The position numbers and the translations under genes are program-made. The notes beneath the pieces were generated by a model. The model worked only from the letters and a program-made list of their open reading frames with translations. It had not been told where the DNA came from and searched no databases. This document shows, in pieces, positions 7,632-18,200 of a DNA stretch of 47,588 nucleotides. Each line of letters begins with the position of its first letter. The first letter of the stretch is position 1. This DNA is from a virus, in IMG/VR virus record IMGVR_UViG_3300042695_000769, positions 1-47,588 of that record; one strand, written 5' to 3'.

Positions 7632-10600
7632 TCAATCTCAAGGAACACCAGCTGTTACTAATGCTTTTTTAAAAGGCATGAGTAAAGACAATAATGAAAC
7701 TTATACAGGTGAAGGGACATGGACACATGCCCGTAATGCTGTTAATAATTCTCATGATGGTCAGCTTGGTGTTATAGGGAATGAACCATCAAACATTGAA
7801 TGTGTTACACTTCCGTACACATTGATAGGAGCAATACCTACATATGCAGAATTATGGGTATTATTTACAACAGATGATACAAACTCTGAAATAGGATTGT
7901 TTGATGAGGCTACATGTACATATAGTACAATAGTTAATAGCTCATGCCTTAACTTTAAAAGATCTCATTTAATAACTGGTGCTGCCCGTTATACATTTGA
8001 GTGTACAAATAAAGTGTATTGGTCAGATGGATTAAATCCAGACCGTGTATTAGATATTGATAATATTCCTTGGGTTCAGTCTTGTACAATTTTAAACGGT
8101 TGTAAAACATGTACTGACACAAATGTATTAGATTGTGATAAATTAAGAATAGCTCCATTACTAGACCTACCTTGTCTTAAACTTACAAAAGGTGTAGGAT
8201 CAGGAACTCTACCTAATGGAACATATCAAGTGGCTGTTGCGTATTCTGTAAATGAAATTAGAGTTACAGATTATGTAATGGTATCTAACCCAGTTGGTAT
8301 ATGGAGTCACCAAGGTATTGGAGGTTCTGTTACCCTTAATGTTACAAATACAGATTCTGAGTTTGATGAAATTGAAGTGGTGGTTATATCTACTGTTGCA
8401 GGTCAAACTGTAGCAAAGAGATTAGGTATTTATTCTTCTAGACAAGAAATCATATACATTGATACAGTAGATCCCACTTTGGGAACTGTATCATTAAGCA
8501 GCATATCATTACAAACACCAGCTATTGAAAGAGCTGATAAAATGTTTTCTGTAAATGAGTATTTATTAAGATCTGGTGTATACTCAAAACCAGATTTTAA
8601 CTATCAACCATTAGCAAATAAAATTGTTGCTAAATGGGAAGCTGTTCAATATCCAGCTGATTACTACCATAAAGGTGGTGAGAATGTAGGATATATGAGA
8701 GATGAGGTTTATACATTCTTTATACGTTGGGTTTATAATACAGGTGAAAAGTCAGCATCATATCATATTCCTGGTAGACTAACTCAAGGAGGTCCTACAT
8801 ATCAAAACTTAAATATTACATTACCAGATGGTGGTAGAGTTGTTGCTGAAGGTTTAATGCAATACTGGCAATCAACTCAGTTTTATCCAGATAATAATCC
8901 AGAAGTATGGAATACATATCCTGGATCAAATCCTGTTTATAACTTATGTGGTAAACCTATTAAACATCATAAGTTTCCAGATAACAACACTATTCCTCAC
9001 TTTACAAATGGTGGTGCATTTATTAATGTGCTAGGTGTTAAGTTTGAGAATATAAGTCATCCTTTAGATATTAACAATAATCCTATTACATCTATTGTAG
9101 GATATGAAATCTTAAGAGGATCAAGAGAAGGACATAAAAGTATTATTGCCAAAGGTATGGTTAATAATATTAGAGCTTATAGAGAAAATGAAAGATATGT
9201 ACTTTTCCAAAACTACCCATATAATGATTCATTTAATGGTGACCCATTCTATGTAGGTACAATGGATGTACCAGAAGAGCAAAGACAGAAAGATAGACAA
9301 TATGTTTCTTTTCATTCACCAGATACTACATTCCAGCATCCATTTATTGGTCAATCACAATTAAAAATATATGGTGATGTTTATGGAACAAATGGTAGAG
9401 GTGTATTTGAAACTCCATATAAGCATCCAGAGTTTAAAATATTAGGTAATAAGTCAGATTCACTTACAAAAGGTATAGGAATATTAACTGGTATAATAAA
9501 TATATTAAGTTCTTTTGGAGGTAGTAATACAATGTCTTTAGCTGGAAATGATGATTTACCAATTACTATTCCTTTAAATACAGGTTCTCCTACATTATTT
9601 CCTAATGCCAGTGATGCAGCAGGTGTTACGGCTAATGTTATTAATGTTGTTAATATTGGTTTATATGGTTTAAGTCTTGCAGCTAACGTTACATTAGCAG
9701 CAGTTACTTCTGGAATTATAGCAGAAACCACAAGACAAAAGTTTTTAAATATTATAACGGGCTTTATTCCATTAAGACAATATGGACTACAATATAATAG
9801 TACAGCATTTTATGATAAGTATCAAGGTTATGTAGAAGCTCCATATACGGTAGCAGATTATGGATATATTAAAAATAGTGTACAATCATTTGATAATTAT
9901 AAAGTTAACAATCTTTATAGGAATGATTATGTAATGCTTAAACTTAACACTCAAATATCATTAGCTGTTAATACAGATAATTCTTTGAATATTATTGGTG
10001 ACTTAACAGGTCCAGGAAATATTAGAAATTTTAGTGTTGCATCTAAATATGGTTCATTAAAAGTTAATTTACCATCTCAGTATGGTCAGTTAAATTCTAT
10101 ACGTCAACTTCCTATATCTACTTGTGTTTATACCACAACTCCTGTTAAGAATACATTTTTTAACACAGGAAATACACCAATATTTGGTGGAGATACTTAC
10201 ATTAACCGTTATACAGAAAAGAATCAATATACATTTTTTAATGATTGGTTAATTAATCAACCTGCTGATACAACTTATGACTATAAGCAATATCAAAATG
10301 CTCCAGGTGTTAAATACTGGGTAGATAATAGAAAAGCATATGAAGGTTTTTTTAGTTCACTTTCTAACTTTTATAGTTTACGTCAAGGAACTACAGACTT
10401 AGGTACAAGTAATTCAGGATCTGGATGGCATGTAGATTCAGGTTGGTTTTTCTTATCATGCAATGGTGTTAAAGATTTCTTTGTGGAATCTGAAGTAAAT
10501 GTTGGTTACCGTGATTGGGAAGATGATGTGGCTAAAAGATTCTATGATCCTTATGGATATCAAGACATAACAGAGATGTTCCGTAGTGATATTATAAAAT

Positions 10601-12276
10601 CATCTTCTTATTACAAGTATGACTATTCATTGTCTGTATCAAGATTGTATAATCAATTTACTACATGGGGAGAAATACTACCTAGATCATTTGATCCTCA
10701 GGTGGCTGCTACATGTTATTCATATTTCCCTAGAAAAGTAATATATTCTCTTCCTCAAAGTGAAGAGCTTAAGAAAGATAACTGGAGAGTGTTCTTAGTA
10801 AATAACTACACACAGTTTGATAGTAATGTTACATCTATTAAATCAATAGGTAAGAATGGTGCTATTATATTTTTTGAAAAATCATCTCCTCAACAATTTT
10901 TAGGAGTGGACGTATTACAAACAGAAGCTGGTACTAAAGTAACTATTGGTGATGGTGGATTGTTTAGTCAACCTATGCAAGCTGTAACTAATGTGGATGT
11001 GTCATATCAATATGGATCTTGCCAAAATACTTATGGTGTTGTTTCAACTCCAGCTGGTATATTTTTTGTAAGTCAAGATCAAGGTAAAATATTTAGTATG
11101 GGTGGTGGATCTGGATTAGAAGAAATATCTAATATAGGTATGAAGTTCTGGTTTAGTAGATATTTACCATCTAACTTAAAGAAATACTATCCTAATATAG
11201 ATATACTTGACAACCCTGTCATTGGTGCTGGTATCCTTACTGTGTATGATAACATTAATCAAATAGTATATTTTACTAAAAAGGATTATATTCCTAAAGA
11301 TCCAAGTATATTATATTCTCCTGAAAATGGATTTTATACTACAAGAGGTTCAGCAACACAAACAATTCCTGGTGGATCTCATTATGAATGCCCTATAGGA
11401 CCTTATTCATTATTTGGTACTTATTGCCAGCATCTTGAAACACAAGAGTATGTTCCTGCTATTTTAGTAGAAGATCCTCCTGTCGTTATAGATGTACCAG
11501 CTATTCAATATATTAATGTTTGTGACCCAGCTTATTTTGAAGATGTATCATTTACCGTGTCATATGATATTAAAAACAAACAATGGTTAAGTTTTCATGA
11601 CTGGCACCCTACAACAATGATTCCTTCTAGAACTCATTTCTTAAGTGCAAAAACAGGATGTGGACCAGAAGCAGTTACATCATTATGGAGACATAATAAC
11701 TCATTTACAAGTTTCTGTAATTTCTATGGTCAAGATTATCCATTTGAAGTGGAGTATGTGGCAGCTACAGGAACAACTACTACATCTTTAAAAAGCATGG
11801 AGTATTTGTTAGAAGCTTACAGATATAAGGAAAATGGTCAAGATAAGTTCCATGTATTAGACTTTAACTTTGACCGTGCTATTGTTTATAACTCTGAACA
11901 AATATCAGGTTTATTAAGACTTAATATAAAAGACAGAAAAAATCCTATAGCTGACTTACAATACCCAATTGTTTCTGCAGTGGGTATGGGAATATTATAT
12001 TCTAAAGAAGAACAAAAATATAGATTTAATCAGTTCTGGGATATTACAAAAGACCGTGGTATGTACACCACTAATGAATACAATTTGATTGAAACATCTC
12101 CTAACGGTTATGTATGGAATGTTAACCCTGTAGCTGTAGATTATTTTAAAGTTCCTGAGCAAAACAAAAGGTTCCGTCATAATGTAAACAAAGTATTCTT
12201 AAGAAGAAATGTTTCTGGTGATACAAAGATTAACTTCAAGACTATAAATACAAAACTTCAAAATTCTAGCAGATAA
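7621..12276 (+). CDS. Large tail muzzle / tail-stabilisation protein candidate
   Basis: This 1551-residue protein starts MASNQSQGTPAVTNAFLKGM. Its N-terminal region (DNNETYTGEGTWTHARNAV, then GVIGNEPSN) has the form of the tail-stabilisation proteins of crAss-like phages, whose members form the terminal muzzle of the tail. Most of the protein is beta-rich with repeated small domains. A segment at about 610-710 is rich in A, G, L and V (around NVTLAAVTSGIIAET), and the C-terminus is basic. It follows the ring candidates, as expected. The stop overlaps the next start as TAATG at 12275-12279. The role is inferred from the N-terminal pattern, size and order. Confidence 0.7.
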   Translation: MASNQSQGTPAVTNAFLKGMSKDNNETYTGEGTWTHARNAVNNSHDGQLGVIGNEPSNIECVTLPYTLIGAIPTYAELWVLFTTDDTNSEIGLFDEATCTYSTIVNSSCLNFKRSHLITGAARYTFECTNKVYWSDGLNPDRVLDIDNIPWVQSCTILNGCKTCTDTNVLDCDKLRIAPLLDLPCLKLTKGVGSGTLPNGTYQVAVAYSVNEIRVTDYVMVSNPVGIWSHQGIGGSVTLNVTNTDSEFDEIEVVVISTVAGQTVAKRLGIYSSRQEIIYIDTVDPTLGTVSLSSISLQTPAIERADKMFSVNEYLLRSGVYSKPDFNYQPLANKIVAKWEAVQYPADYYHKGGENVGYMRDEVYTFFIRWVYNTGEKSASYHIPGRLTQGGPTYQNLNITLPDGGRVVAEGLMQYWQSTQFYPDNNPEVWNTYPGSNPVYNLCGKPIKHHKFPDNNTIPHFTNGGAFINVLGVKFENISHPLDINNNPITSIVGYEILRGSREGHKSIIAKGMVNNIRAYRENERYVLFQNYPYNDSFNGDPFYVGTMDVPEEQRQKDRQYVSFHSPDTTFQHPFIGQSQLKIYGDVYGTNGRGVFETPYKHPEFKILGNKSDSLTKGIGILTGIINILSSFGGSNTMSLAGNDDLPITIPLNTGSPTLFPNASDAAGVTANVINVVNIGLYGLSLAANVTLAAVTSGIIAETTRQKFLNIITGFIPLRQYGLQYNSTAFYDKYQGYVEAPYTVADYGYIKNSVQSFDNYKVNNLYRNDYVMLKLNTQISLAVNTDNSLNIIGDLTGPGNIRNFSVASKYGSLKVNLPSQYGQLNSIRQLPISTCVYTTTPVKNTFFNTGNTPIFGGDTYINRYTEKNQYTFFNDWLINQPADTTYDYKQYQNAPGVKYWVDNRKAYEGFFSSLSNFYSLRQGTTDLGTSNSGSGWHVDSGWFFLSCNGVKDFFVESEVNVGYRDWEDDVAKRFYDPYGYQDITEMFRSDIIKSSSYYKYDYSLSVSRLYNQFTTWGEILPRSFDPQVAATCYSYFPRKVIYSLPQSEELKKDNWRVFLVNNYTQFDSNVTSIKSIGKNGAIIFFEKSSPQQFLGVDVLQTEAGTKVTIGDGGLFSQPMQAVTNVDVSYQYGSCQNTYGVVSTPAGIFFVSQDQGKIFSMGGGSGLEEISNIGMKFWFSRYLPSNLKKYYPNIDILDNPVIGAGILTVYDNINQIVYFTKKDYIPKDPSILYSPENGFYTTRGSATQTIPGGSHYECPIGPYSLFGTYCQHLETQEYVPAILVEDPPVVIDVPAIQYINVCDPAYFEDVSFTVSYDIKNKQWLSFHDWHPTTMIPSRTHFLSAKTGCGPEAVTSLWRHNNSFTSFCNFYGQDYPFEVEYVAATGTTTTSLKSMEYLLEAYRYKENGQDKFHVLDFNFDRAIVYNSEQISGLLRLNIKDRKNPIADLQYPIVSAVGMGILYSKEEQKYRFNQFWDITKDRGMYTTNEYNLIETSPNGYVWNVNPVAVDYFKVPEQNKRFRHNVNKVFLRRNVSGDTKINFKTINTKLQNSSR

Positions 12277-15218
12277 TGAAAAAATGGTTAGACAACTATG
12301 AGGGAGGTGGTCAAACACCAGCAAGGGATAATACAACAGTTTATCGTAATGTATTACCTATAGCTGGTCCAAAATTACCGGCACCTAGTTATATAAGTAC
12401 AACACCTAGTTATAAAGATAGTGAATGGTATAAGCAAGAATCTGAAGATTATAAAACAAGAAGAAATATAACACAACCTATTTTACATGCTGCTGATGTT
12501 ACTACAGATATTATGCAACTAGGAAGATTTATACCTTTACCTCAGGCACAAGCAATTGGAACATTAGGTAGTGAGTTAGGATTATTAATAGATTCTTATC
12601 AAGCGGCAGATGCTTATGCAAATAATAATTATGTAAATAGTGGTATTAATGCAGCAAGTACTCTAATACCGTTGTATATGAGTAGAACTAAGTTTTTAAG
12701 AGATATGCATAATACTAAACCTGGTTCTTTAGCAGATAAGATAGCAAGTTATGGAAATAGATCTGGAACTTATCTTCCTTTATCAGGTATAAGACCAAAT
12801 TTAATTAAAAATCCTGTTATGAGAAAAGCTGTTAATCAAAATAAAAAAACTCTTTTGGGTTTAGCAGCAGAAACAGCATATGATAGTTATGCAGAAGGTG
12901 GTGAGAGTATTAATGCAGGTTGGTTAGATAGATATGACAAAGGTGGACCTAATTTAGAGGATATGAAAGCAAATTTTTTGCAGCAATATAGACCATCACT
13001 TCAAGCTGATAATACAAGACTTGGTTCACAAAGAGCAAATGTTACTAATGATCAAGCTCAACAGTTACAAAAAGATGCAATTAGAAATGCACAAAGAGCA
13101 GCTGAAGAAAGAGCAAGATTAGCTAATGCTAGACAAACTATGGATAATGAGTCTATACCATTTACTTTTCCTACAGGTGAAAAGAAAAAATGGGCGGATA
13201 TGGACTTTAGAGAAAGAAATTATGTAAGAGGTCAAAGCTTAAGAACTAAAGGAAGAATTAATGAAGAAGGTAAAGAAACACTTCTTGATTATGTTAATCC
13301 TTTAAACTGGTATGGTAACATGGCAGCTAATGCTGCTGAAGCACCATATACGGCAAAACAAACAAATTCTATTATGCCGTATGTTACGGCTGCTGTAGAA
13401 CCTTTAGTTGCTGGTAGAATGATGGGATCAGGAAGTATGAATCCTTTTAGTGGAAAATTTTATACTAATAGTATTTCAGATGCTGATTTTGTAAATCATC
13501 TTGGACTTGGTATACCTAAACCAGGTGTTAATTTAGCTTCTAAACTTCCTTTAGAAAGTGTTCCTATAATCAATAAAGCATCTAAACTTAATCCTTGGGC
13601 TTTTAATGAAAATCCTGATTTATTTTATAGGCAGATATTTGATAAAGGTAACCCAACTCTTTATAATAAATTAAAAGAAAAGGCACTTAAACAAAATGGT
13701 AAAGTATTATCTGCTTATCAATTAGGAATGAGTGATGAGGAGTTGACTAAACAAGGATTAAATTTATTAACTAGACCTAGCAGTCAAACAATATTTGTTG
13801 AAGGAGTTCCTGTTCAAACAATTATTACAGAAAGACCTTCAGAGTTTCCATTTTTTCAAAAAGGAGAAAGGTATTGGAAAACTAATTTATCTCCTTCAAA
13901 TGAATTGCTTATTGAATCAAAGCCTAATATAAATGATAATTTTTTTCCAGCTTCAATAAAACATATTGCTCAAGATAATTTTGATGCTGCTTCAAAATGG
14001 TCAGAAGGAAAATATACTTTAACTGGATTTGCACCAACTTACAATTCGGAAAATTTTAATTTTTATCAGCCTAATTGGTTAAAAGGATATGTACCTGTTA
14101 ATGTTGATGCTGAAAGTTCTGTTTTACCTACTTTAAATGCTAATACCACTTCAAGTAATTTTGAAAATACAAAACTTGGAAATGCTTTAAGAGGAACTAA
14201 TAACTTATTTGCAGAATTTTTGGGAGAACTTTTAAATGGTAGAAAAAGTAGAAAAGGTATAAAAGAAGGTAATCAATGGTTACAAAATTGGATAGATCAT
14301 CCTGCTACACAGGCAAAGATTAAAAATGATATGGAAGAGGCTGTGTATAAAGACTTTGTTACAAATATGCCTGTAGATAGACAAAAAGAATTATTAAATT
14401 TAATAGAAGACCAATCACGTAATTATAAAGTTAATACAGGAGAGTATAGTTTATTACAACAACTTAAAGATAATATTGCACAATATAGAGATATAAATGC
14501 TAGAAAACCTATTCATTATGATAATTCAGGAGTTAGTTATGAACATGGTGAAAGTCCTTTTTATAGACAGTATATAGAACAAGGTAATCCAATACAAGAT
14601 GAAAGACATGGAAATTGGGTATCTAGAGCTTATTTTTCAAACAAACCAAATATTACAGTACATGAAGGTACCCATGGTTGGACAAGTAGAGATGCCCTTA
14701 ACTATTCTGGGTTAAGAGATATGTCATTAGAAAATACTAATCCTGAAATTAAAAATGATTTTTTAGAATGGGAAAGATTAAGATCTGAAGGTAAAAACCC
14801 AAAAGAAATTATGGGTGAAAATAGAGCTTTTCAAGCATATATTGCAGATCCAACAGAAATGCATGCAAGAACTATGGAATTAAGAAAACATTTAGGAATT
14901 AAACCAGGTGAAAAAATTGATTTAAATTCTGCTACACAAAAATTAAATAAATTATCTAGACTTTTAAAAGGTAATTTTAAACAACCTATAACTGGATTAA
15001 AAGAATATATGAATGTTATAGACAATGATCCTCAAAAATTTGCAAATCTTTTAAATAAATTTTGGGGTGTTGTTCCAGCAGGTCTAGTTGTTGGTGCATT
15101 AAATAATAATTCAGAACCTACTAATCAATACAGATATGGAGGTTCAATACATAACTGGAGAGAAGTAGAAGTTCCTCATAAAAAGAATCAATTATCTGGC
15201 TGGTTAGATAAGCTTTAA
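12276..15218 (+). CDS. Virion cargo-type protein with WLD/GG motifs and an HExxH zincin domain
   Basis: This 980-residue protein has WLD motifs at its start (KKWLDNYEGGG, residues 3-11), at about 216 (GWLDRYDKGG) and at its very end (SGWLDKL, 974-980). YAEGG (205-209) and YRYGG (952-956) add to the set. A helical, A/R/Q-rich region lies at about 255-300. HEGTH at 796-800 and E861 (DPTEMHAR) form a plausible zinc site of a gluzincin-like metallopeptidase. The gene follows the muzzle candidate and precedes other GG-rich genes. It may be a protein packaged in the virion, with a protease domain acting on itself or its neighbours. This is inference from motifs and context. Confidence 0.6.
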   Translation: MKKWLDNYEGGGQTPARDNTTVYRNVLPIAGPKLPAPSYISTTPSYKDSEWYKQESEDYKTRRNITQPILHAADVTTDIMQLGRFIPLPQAQAIGTLGSELGLLIDSYQAADAYANNNYVNSGINAASTLIPLYMSRTKFLRDMHNTKPGSLADKIASYGNRSGTYLPLSGIRPNLIKNPVMRKAVNQNKKTLLGLAAETAYDSYAEGGESINAGWLDRYDKGGPNLEDMKANFLQQYRPSLQADNTRLGSQRANVTNDQAQQLQKDAIRNAQRAAEERARLANARQTMDNESIPFTFPTGEKKKWADMDFRERNYVRGQSLRTKGRINEEGKETLLDYVNPLNWYGNMAANAAEAPYTAKQTNSIMPYVTAAVEPLVAGRMMGSGSMNPFSGKFYTNSISDADFVNHLGLGIPKPGVNLASKLPLESVPIINKASKLNPWAFNENPDLFYRQIFDKGNPTLYNKLKEKALKQNGKVLSAYQLGMSDEELTKQGLNLLTRPSSQTIFVEGVPVQTIITERPSEFPFFQKGERYWKTNLSPSNELLIESKPNINDNFFPASIKHIAQDNFDAASKWSEGKYTLTGFAPTYNSENFNFYQPNWLKGYVPVNVDAESSVLPTLNANTTSSNFENTKLGNALRGTNNLFAEFLGELLNGRKSRKGIKEGNQWLQNWIDHPATQAKIKNDMEEAVYKDFVTNMPVDRQKELLNLIEDQSRNYKVNTGEYSLLQQLKDNIAQYRDINARKPIHYDNSGVSYEHGESPFYRQYIEQGNPIQDERHGNWVSRAYFSNKPNITVHEGTHGWTSRDALNYSGLRDMSLENTNPEIKNDFLEWERLRSEGKNPKEIMGENRAFQAYIADPTEMHARTMELRKHLGIKPGEKIDLNSATQKLNKLSRLLKGNFKQPITGLKEYMNVIDNDPQKFANLLNKFWGVVPAGLVVGALNNNSEPTNQYRYGGSIHNWREVEVPHKKNQLSGWLDKL

Positions 15219-15235
15219 TTGTTTATCCCGGCATT

Positions 15236-15257
15236 TTTTAGTATATTATATTGTAGC
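15236..15257 (+). promoter_or_regulatory. Shared intergenic motif (candidate phage promoter)
   Basis: TTTTA at 15236-15240 is followed after 11 AT-rich bases by TGTAGC (15252-15257), with TGTA 19 bases before the ATG at 15271. It lies in a 52-base gap, and the arrangement recurs near 5064 and 21157. No TAnnTTTG host element is present. Confidence 0.4.
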
Positions 15258-15270
15258 ATAAACTTATAAA

Positions 15271-18200
15271 ATGAATAAGCAACAAATTTTAAACATTACA
15301 GGTTTAACTGAGAAGGAATTCTACAGTAGATATCCTGATCAAGAGTCATTCTGTAATGACTATCCTGAAGCATGTGCTCAACTTGGGCAAGCTGCTGAAG
15401 GTATAGAGGTAACAGGTTCTTTAACATCTCCTGAAGAAATACAAAAGCTTGGTAAAGCTTATGGTTTTAGAACAGATAGTAATAAGAACTTTCAGCAAGA
15501 TATGTACAATTATGTTGCTAAAAACAAACCTGAGTTATTTAAAGAATCTATTAGTAAGTTTGGGCCGGCTAATGCTGGCTTAACCAATTATGGATCTGTT
15601 CAAGGCTACAGACCAGATGCATATATTGGACCACGTGTTGCTGATATGATGGGAAGATTAGGAACTCCTCAAGCTCCTAGACAACCTCAAGCTCCTAAGT
15701 ATGTTGAGTATAGTAAAGCTAATGTACGTCAACAATATGATTTTAATAGAGGCATGCAACAAAAATATGTAGGATCTAATGTTGCACCTACACCTATTCC
15801 TTCTCAACCTGCAATGCCTGCTACATTTCCTGGTCAACAACCTGTAAGTTATACTCAAAGAACGGCTCAACAACCTAGTCAACAATCTCCAGCACAACCT
15901 TTTACTCAAAATCCTTCTGGTGGTTGGAACATAGGTCCTGCTCAAGCTCCTAGTCAACCAGCAATGCCAGCAAGACAACAAGCTCCAGCACAAGGTGGTC
16001 AACCTCAAATGTCTCATATGGGACCTTGGCATACTAATGCTCAAGGAGAGTATACAAGATATTACACTAACCAACAAGGAGATATGAATCCTGGTATAAG
16101 TGCTAGTGCTCCAGCAGCATCTCCTACAGTGCAAGCTTATGGTGGTGAAATGATTAAACGTGCTGACGGTTCTTATTCTAAACGTGGATTGTGGGATAAT
16201 ATCAGAGCTAATAAAGGTTCTGGTAAAAAACCTACAAAAGAAATGTTAGAACAAGAACGTAAGATTAAAAATGAATATGCATATGGTGGTTATTATGTCA
16301 AAGGAGGTGGAGTTAAAAAGTCTGCTGTACCAATGGTTAATCCATATACTGAAGTAGATTCTGAATCTGCAGATATGTTTAGAAAACTTATGCCTTTTCC
16401 TAGTAACGTTTCTCAAATGTTAGCTAAAGTTGCATTGAAAGATGCAAGAATGAGCAATAGTTCTTTATCAGATGATCAGAAATTAATTTTATGGAATACC
16501 ATTCAAAATGCTATGAAAAGATCTGGTGTAAATAATGGTGGAGGAACAGAATATCAAGATTATGGAAATCAAGGTTATGGTACACCAGATGATTACAACA
16601 ATTGGTTTAATAGAGGTCAAATAGGATTTTTTGGTGGTGCACTTAAAAGTGTAGCAAATCCAGGATTTAATTTAGCTTCTACAGTTGGTAGAGGAAGATA
16701 TTGGCAAGATTCTAAAAATCCTGATGATATTTATTATACAGATGTTTATGATTGGAATCCTACAGAGTCAAACTTTAAAGGAACAAATACTTATCAAGCT
16801 TTAAGAAATAATCTTAGAGCTGGAGAAGATACCCAATTAAATAAACAAAAGAATGATAATTATAGAATGAACTTTAAACTTTCTAAAAGTGAAATAGATC
16901 AAATTAGAAAGAAAAAAGAAATGGAAGAAAAAAGAACATTAGGTTTAGGAGTAAAAGAATTTGATAATGGTGGAGAAATGGCTTTAGGCGGTGAACCTAA
17001 TGGTAGTATGGCTTTAGGACAAATGGCAGCAGTTGTTGATAAGATGAGCAAACTACGTAAGTTTGTTTCTCCTGATCAAAACTTAGATCCATGGATTGCA
17101 TCTAAACTTGCTGTTATGGACCATTCTGCAGATGCTATTAGTGATTATATGATGTATAATCCTGAAGCACAAGGTGAAGATGTGGAAGATATGATGGCAT
17201 ATGGTGGAATGATGGCTGCAGGTGGAGAACCACAAAATGCTGGTTTTCAAGCACTTCCAGATTATGTTCAAGAAAAAATAATGAGCAACATGGCTGAGGG
17301 TGGTGAATTAGATATGTATGGTAGTGGTGGCTATGTTGTAAAAAGAAGCAGTGCTAGAAAAGGTAAAACACATGTTGTTATAGGACCAGACGGCACTAAG
17401 AAATATTTTGGTGATTCTAACTTAGGACAACATCCTAAAGATCCTGAAAGAAAAAAAGCTTTCTATGCTAGACATAAAGAAAACTTAGCAAACAACCCAT
17501 ATTTCAGAGCATATGCTAGAGCAACATGGGAAGAAGGTGGTGAGATAGAAGATCAAGGTGGTGGTATGTTTGCATACGGAGGTATTCATTTAGACCCTGC
17601 TAAAAAAGGTACATTTAAAGCACAAGCAACAAGAATGGATATGAGTGTACAAGAAGCTGCATCTCATATTCTTGCTAACAAAGAAGATTATTCACCTGCT
17701 ATGGTAAAGAAAGCAAACTTTGCTAAAAACTTTGCTAAAGAAGAAGGTGGTCAAATAGATCAATATAAAAATGGTGGTTATATAGGAATGGATGGTAAAT
17801 TCCATATGGCTAAAGGTTCTGGCACATTCTCTGGTAACGCATACTATGTAAATGGTGGAGAAGAAGATCCAAACTTAACAGCTCCTTATGATGGTAGCAA
17901 TCCAAATGCTCCATTACCTCCATTTGATCCTAGTGCTTATCAAGCAATGCAATTACCTACAGGATATGTAGGATATAGTAAAAAAGATCCTGCCACTGGT
18001 CAATTTGTTCCTATTGATAATGTAAGAAAAGATGATTTATGGAAACATTTATCAGGTAGTCAAAAATGGAATACTGGTCAAACAGCTACACAAAAAGTAG
18101 GTAGAGCTATAGGTGATGCAGGTACTTACTTAAATAATGCGGCATCTGTAGCTGGTGTAATTTCTAATTACAAACAGATGAATGAAAGAAACCAGGAAAT

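Noticed and set aside
15658-16134. 158-codon minus-strand open frame rich in R, S, L and C
   Set aside because: It is the antisense of the P/Q-rich linker of the 1268-residue gene; its composition comes from the repeats on the other strand.
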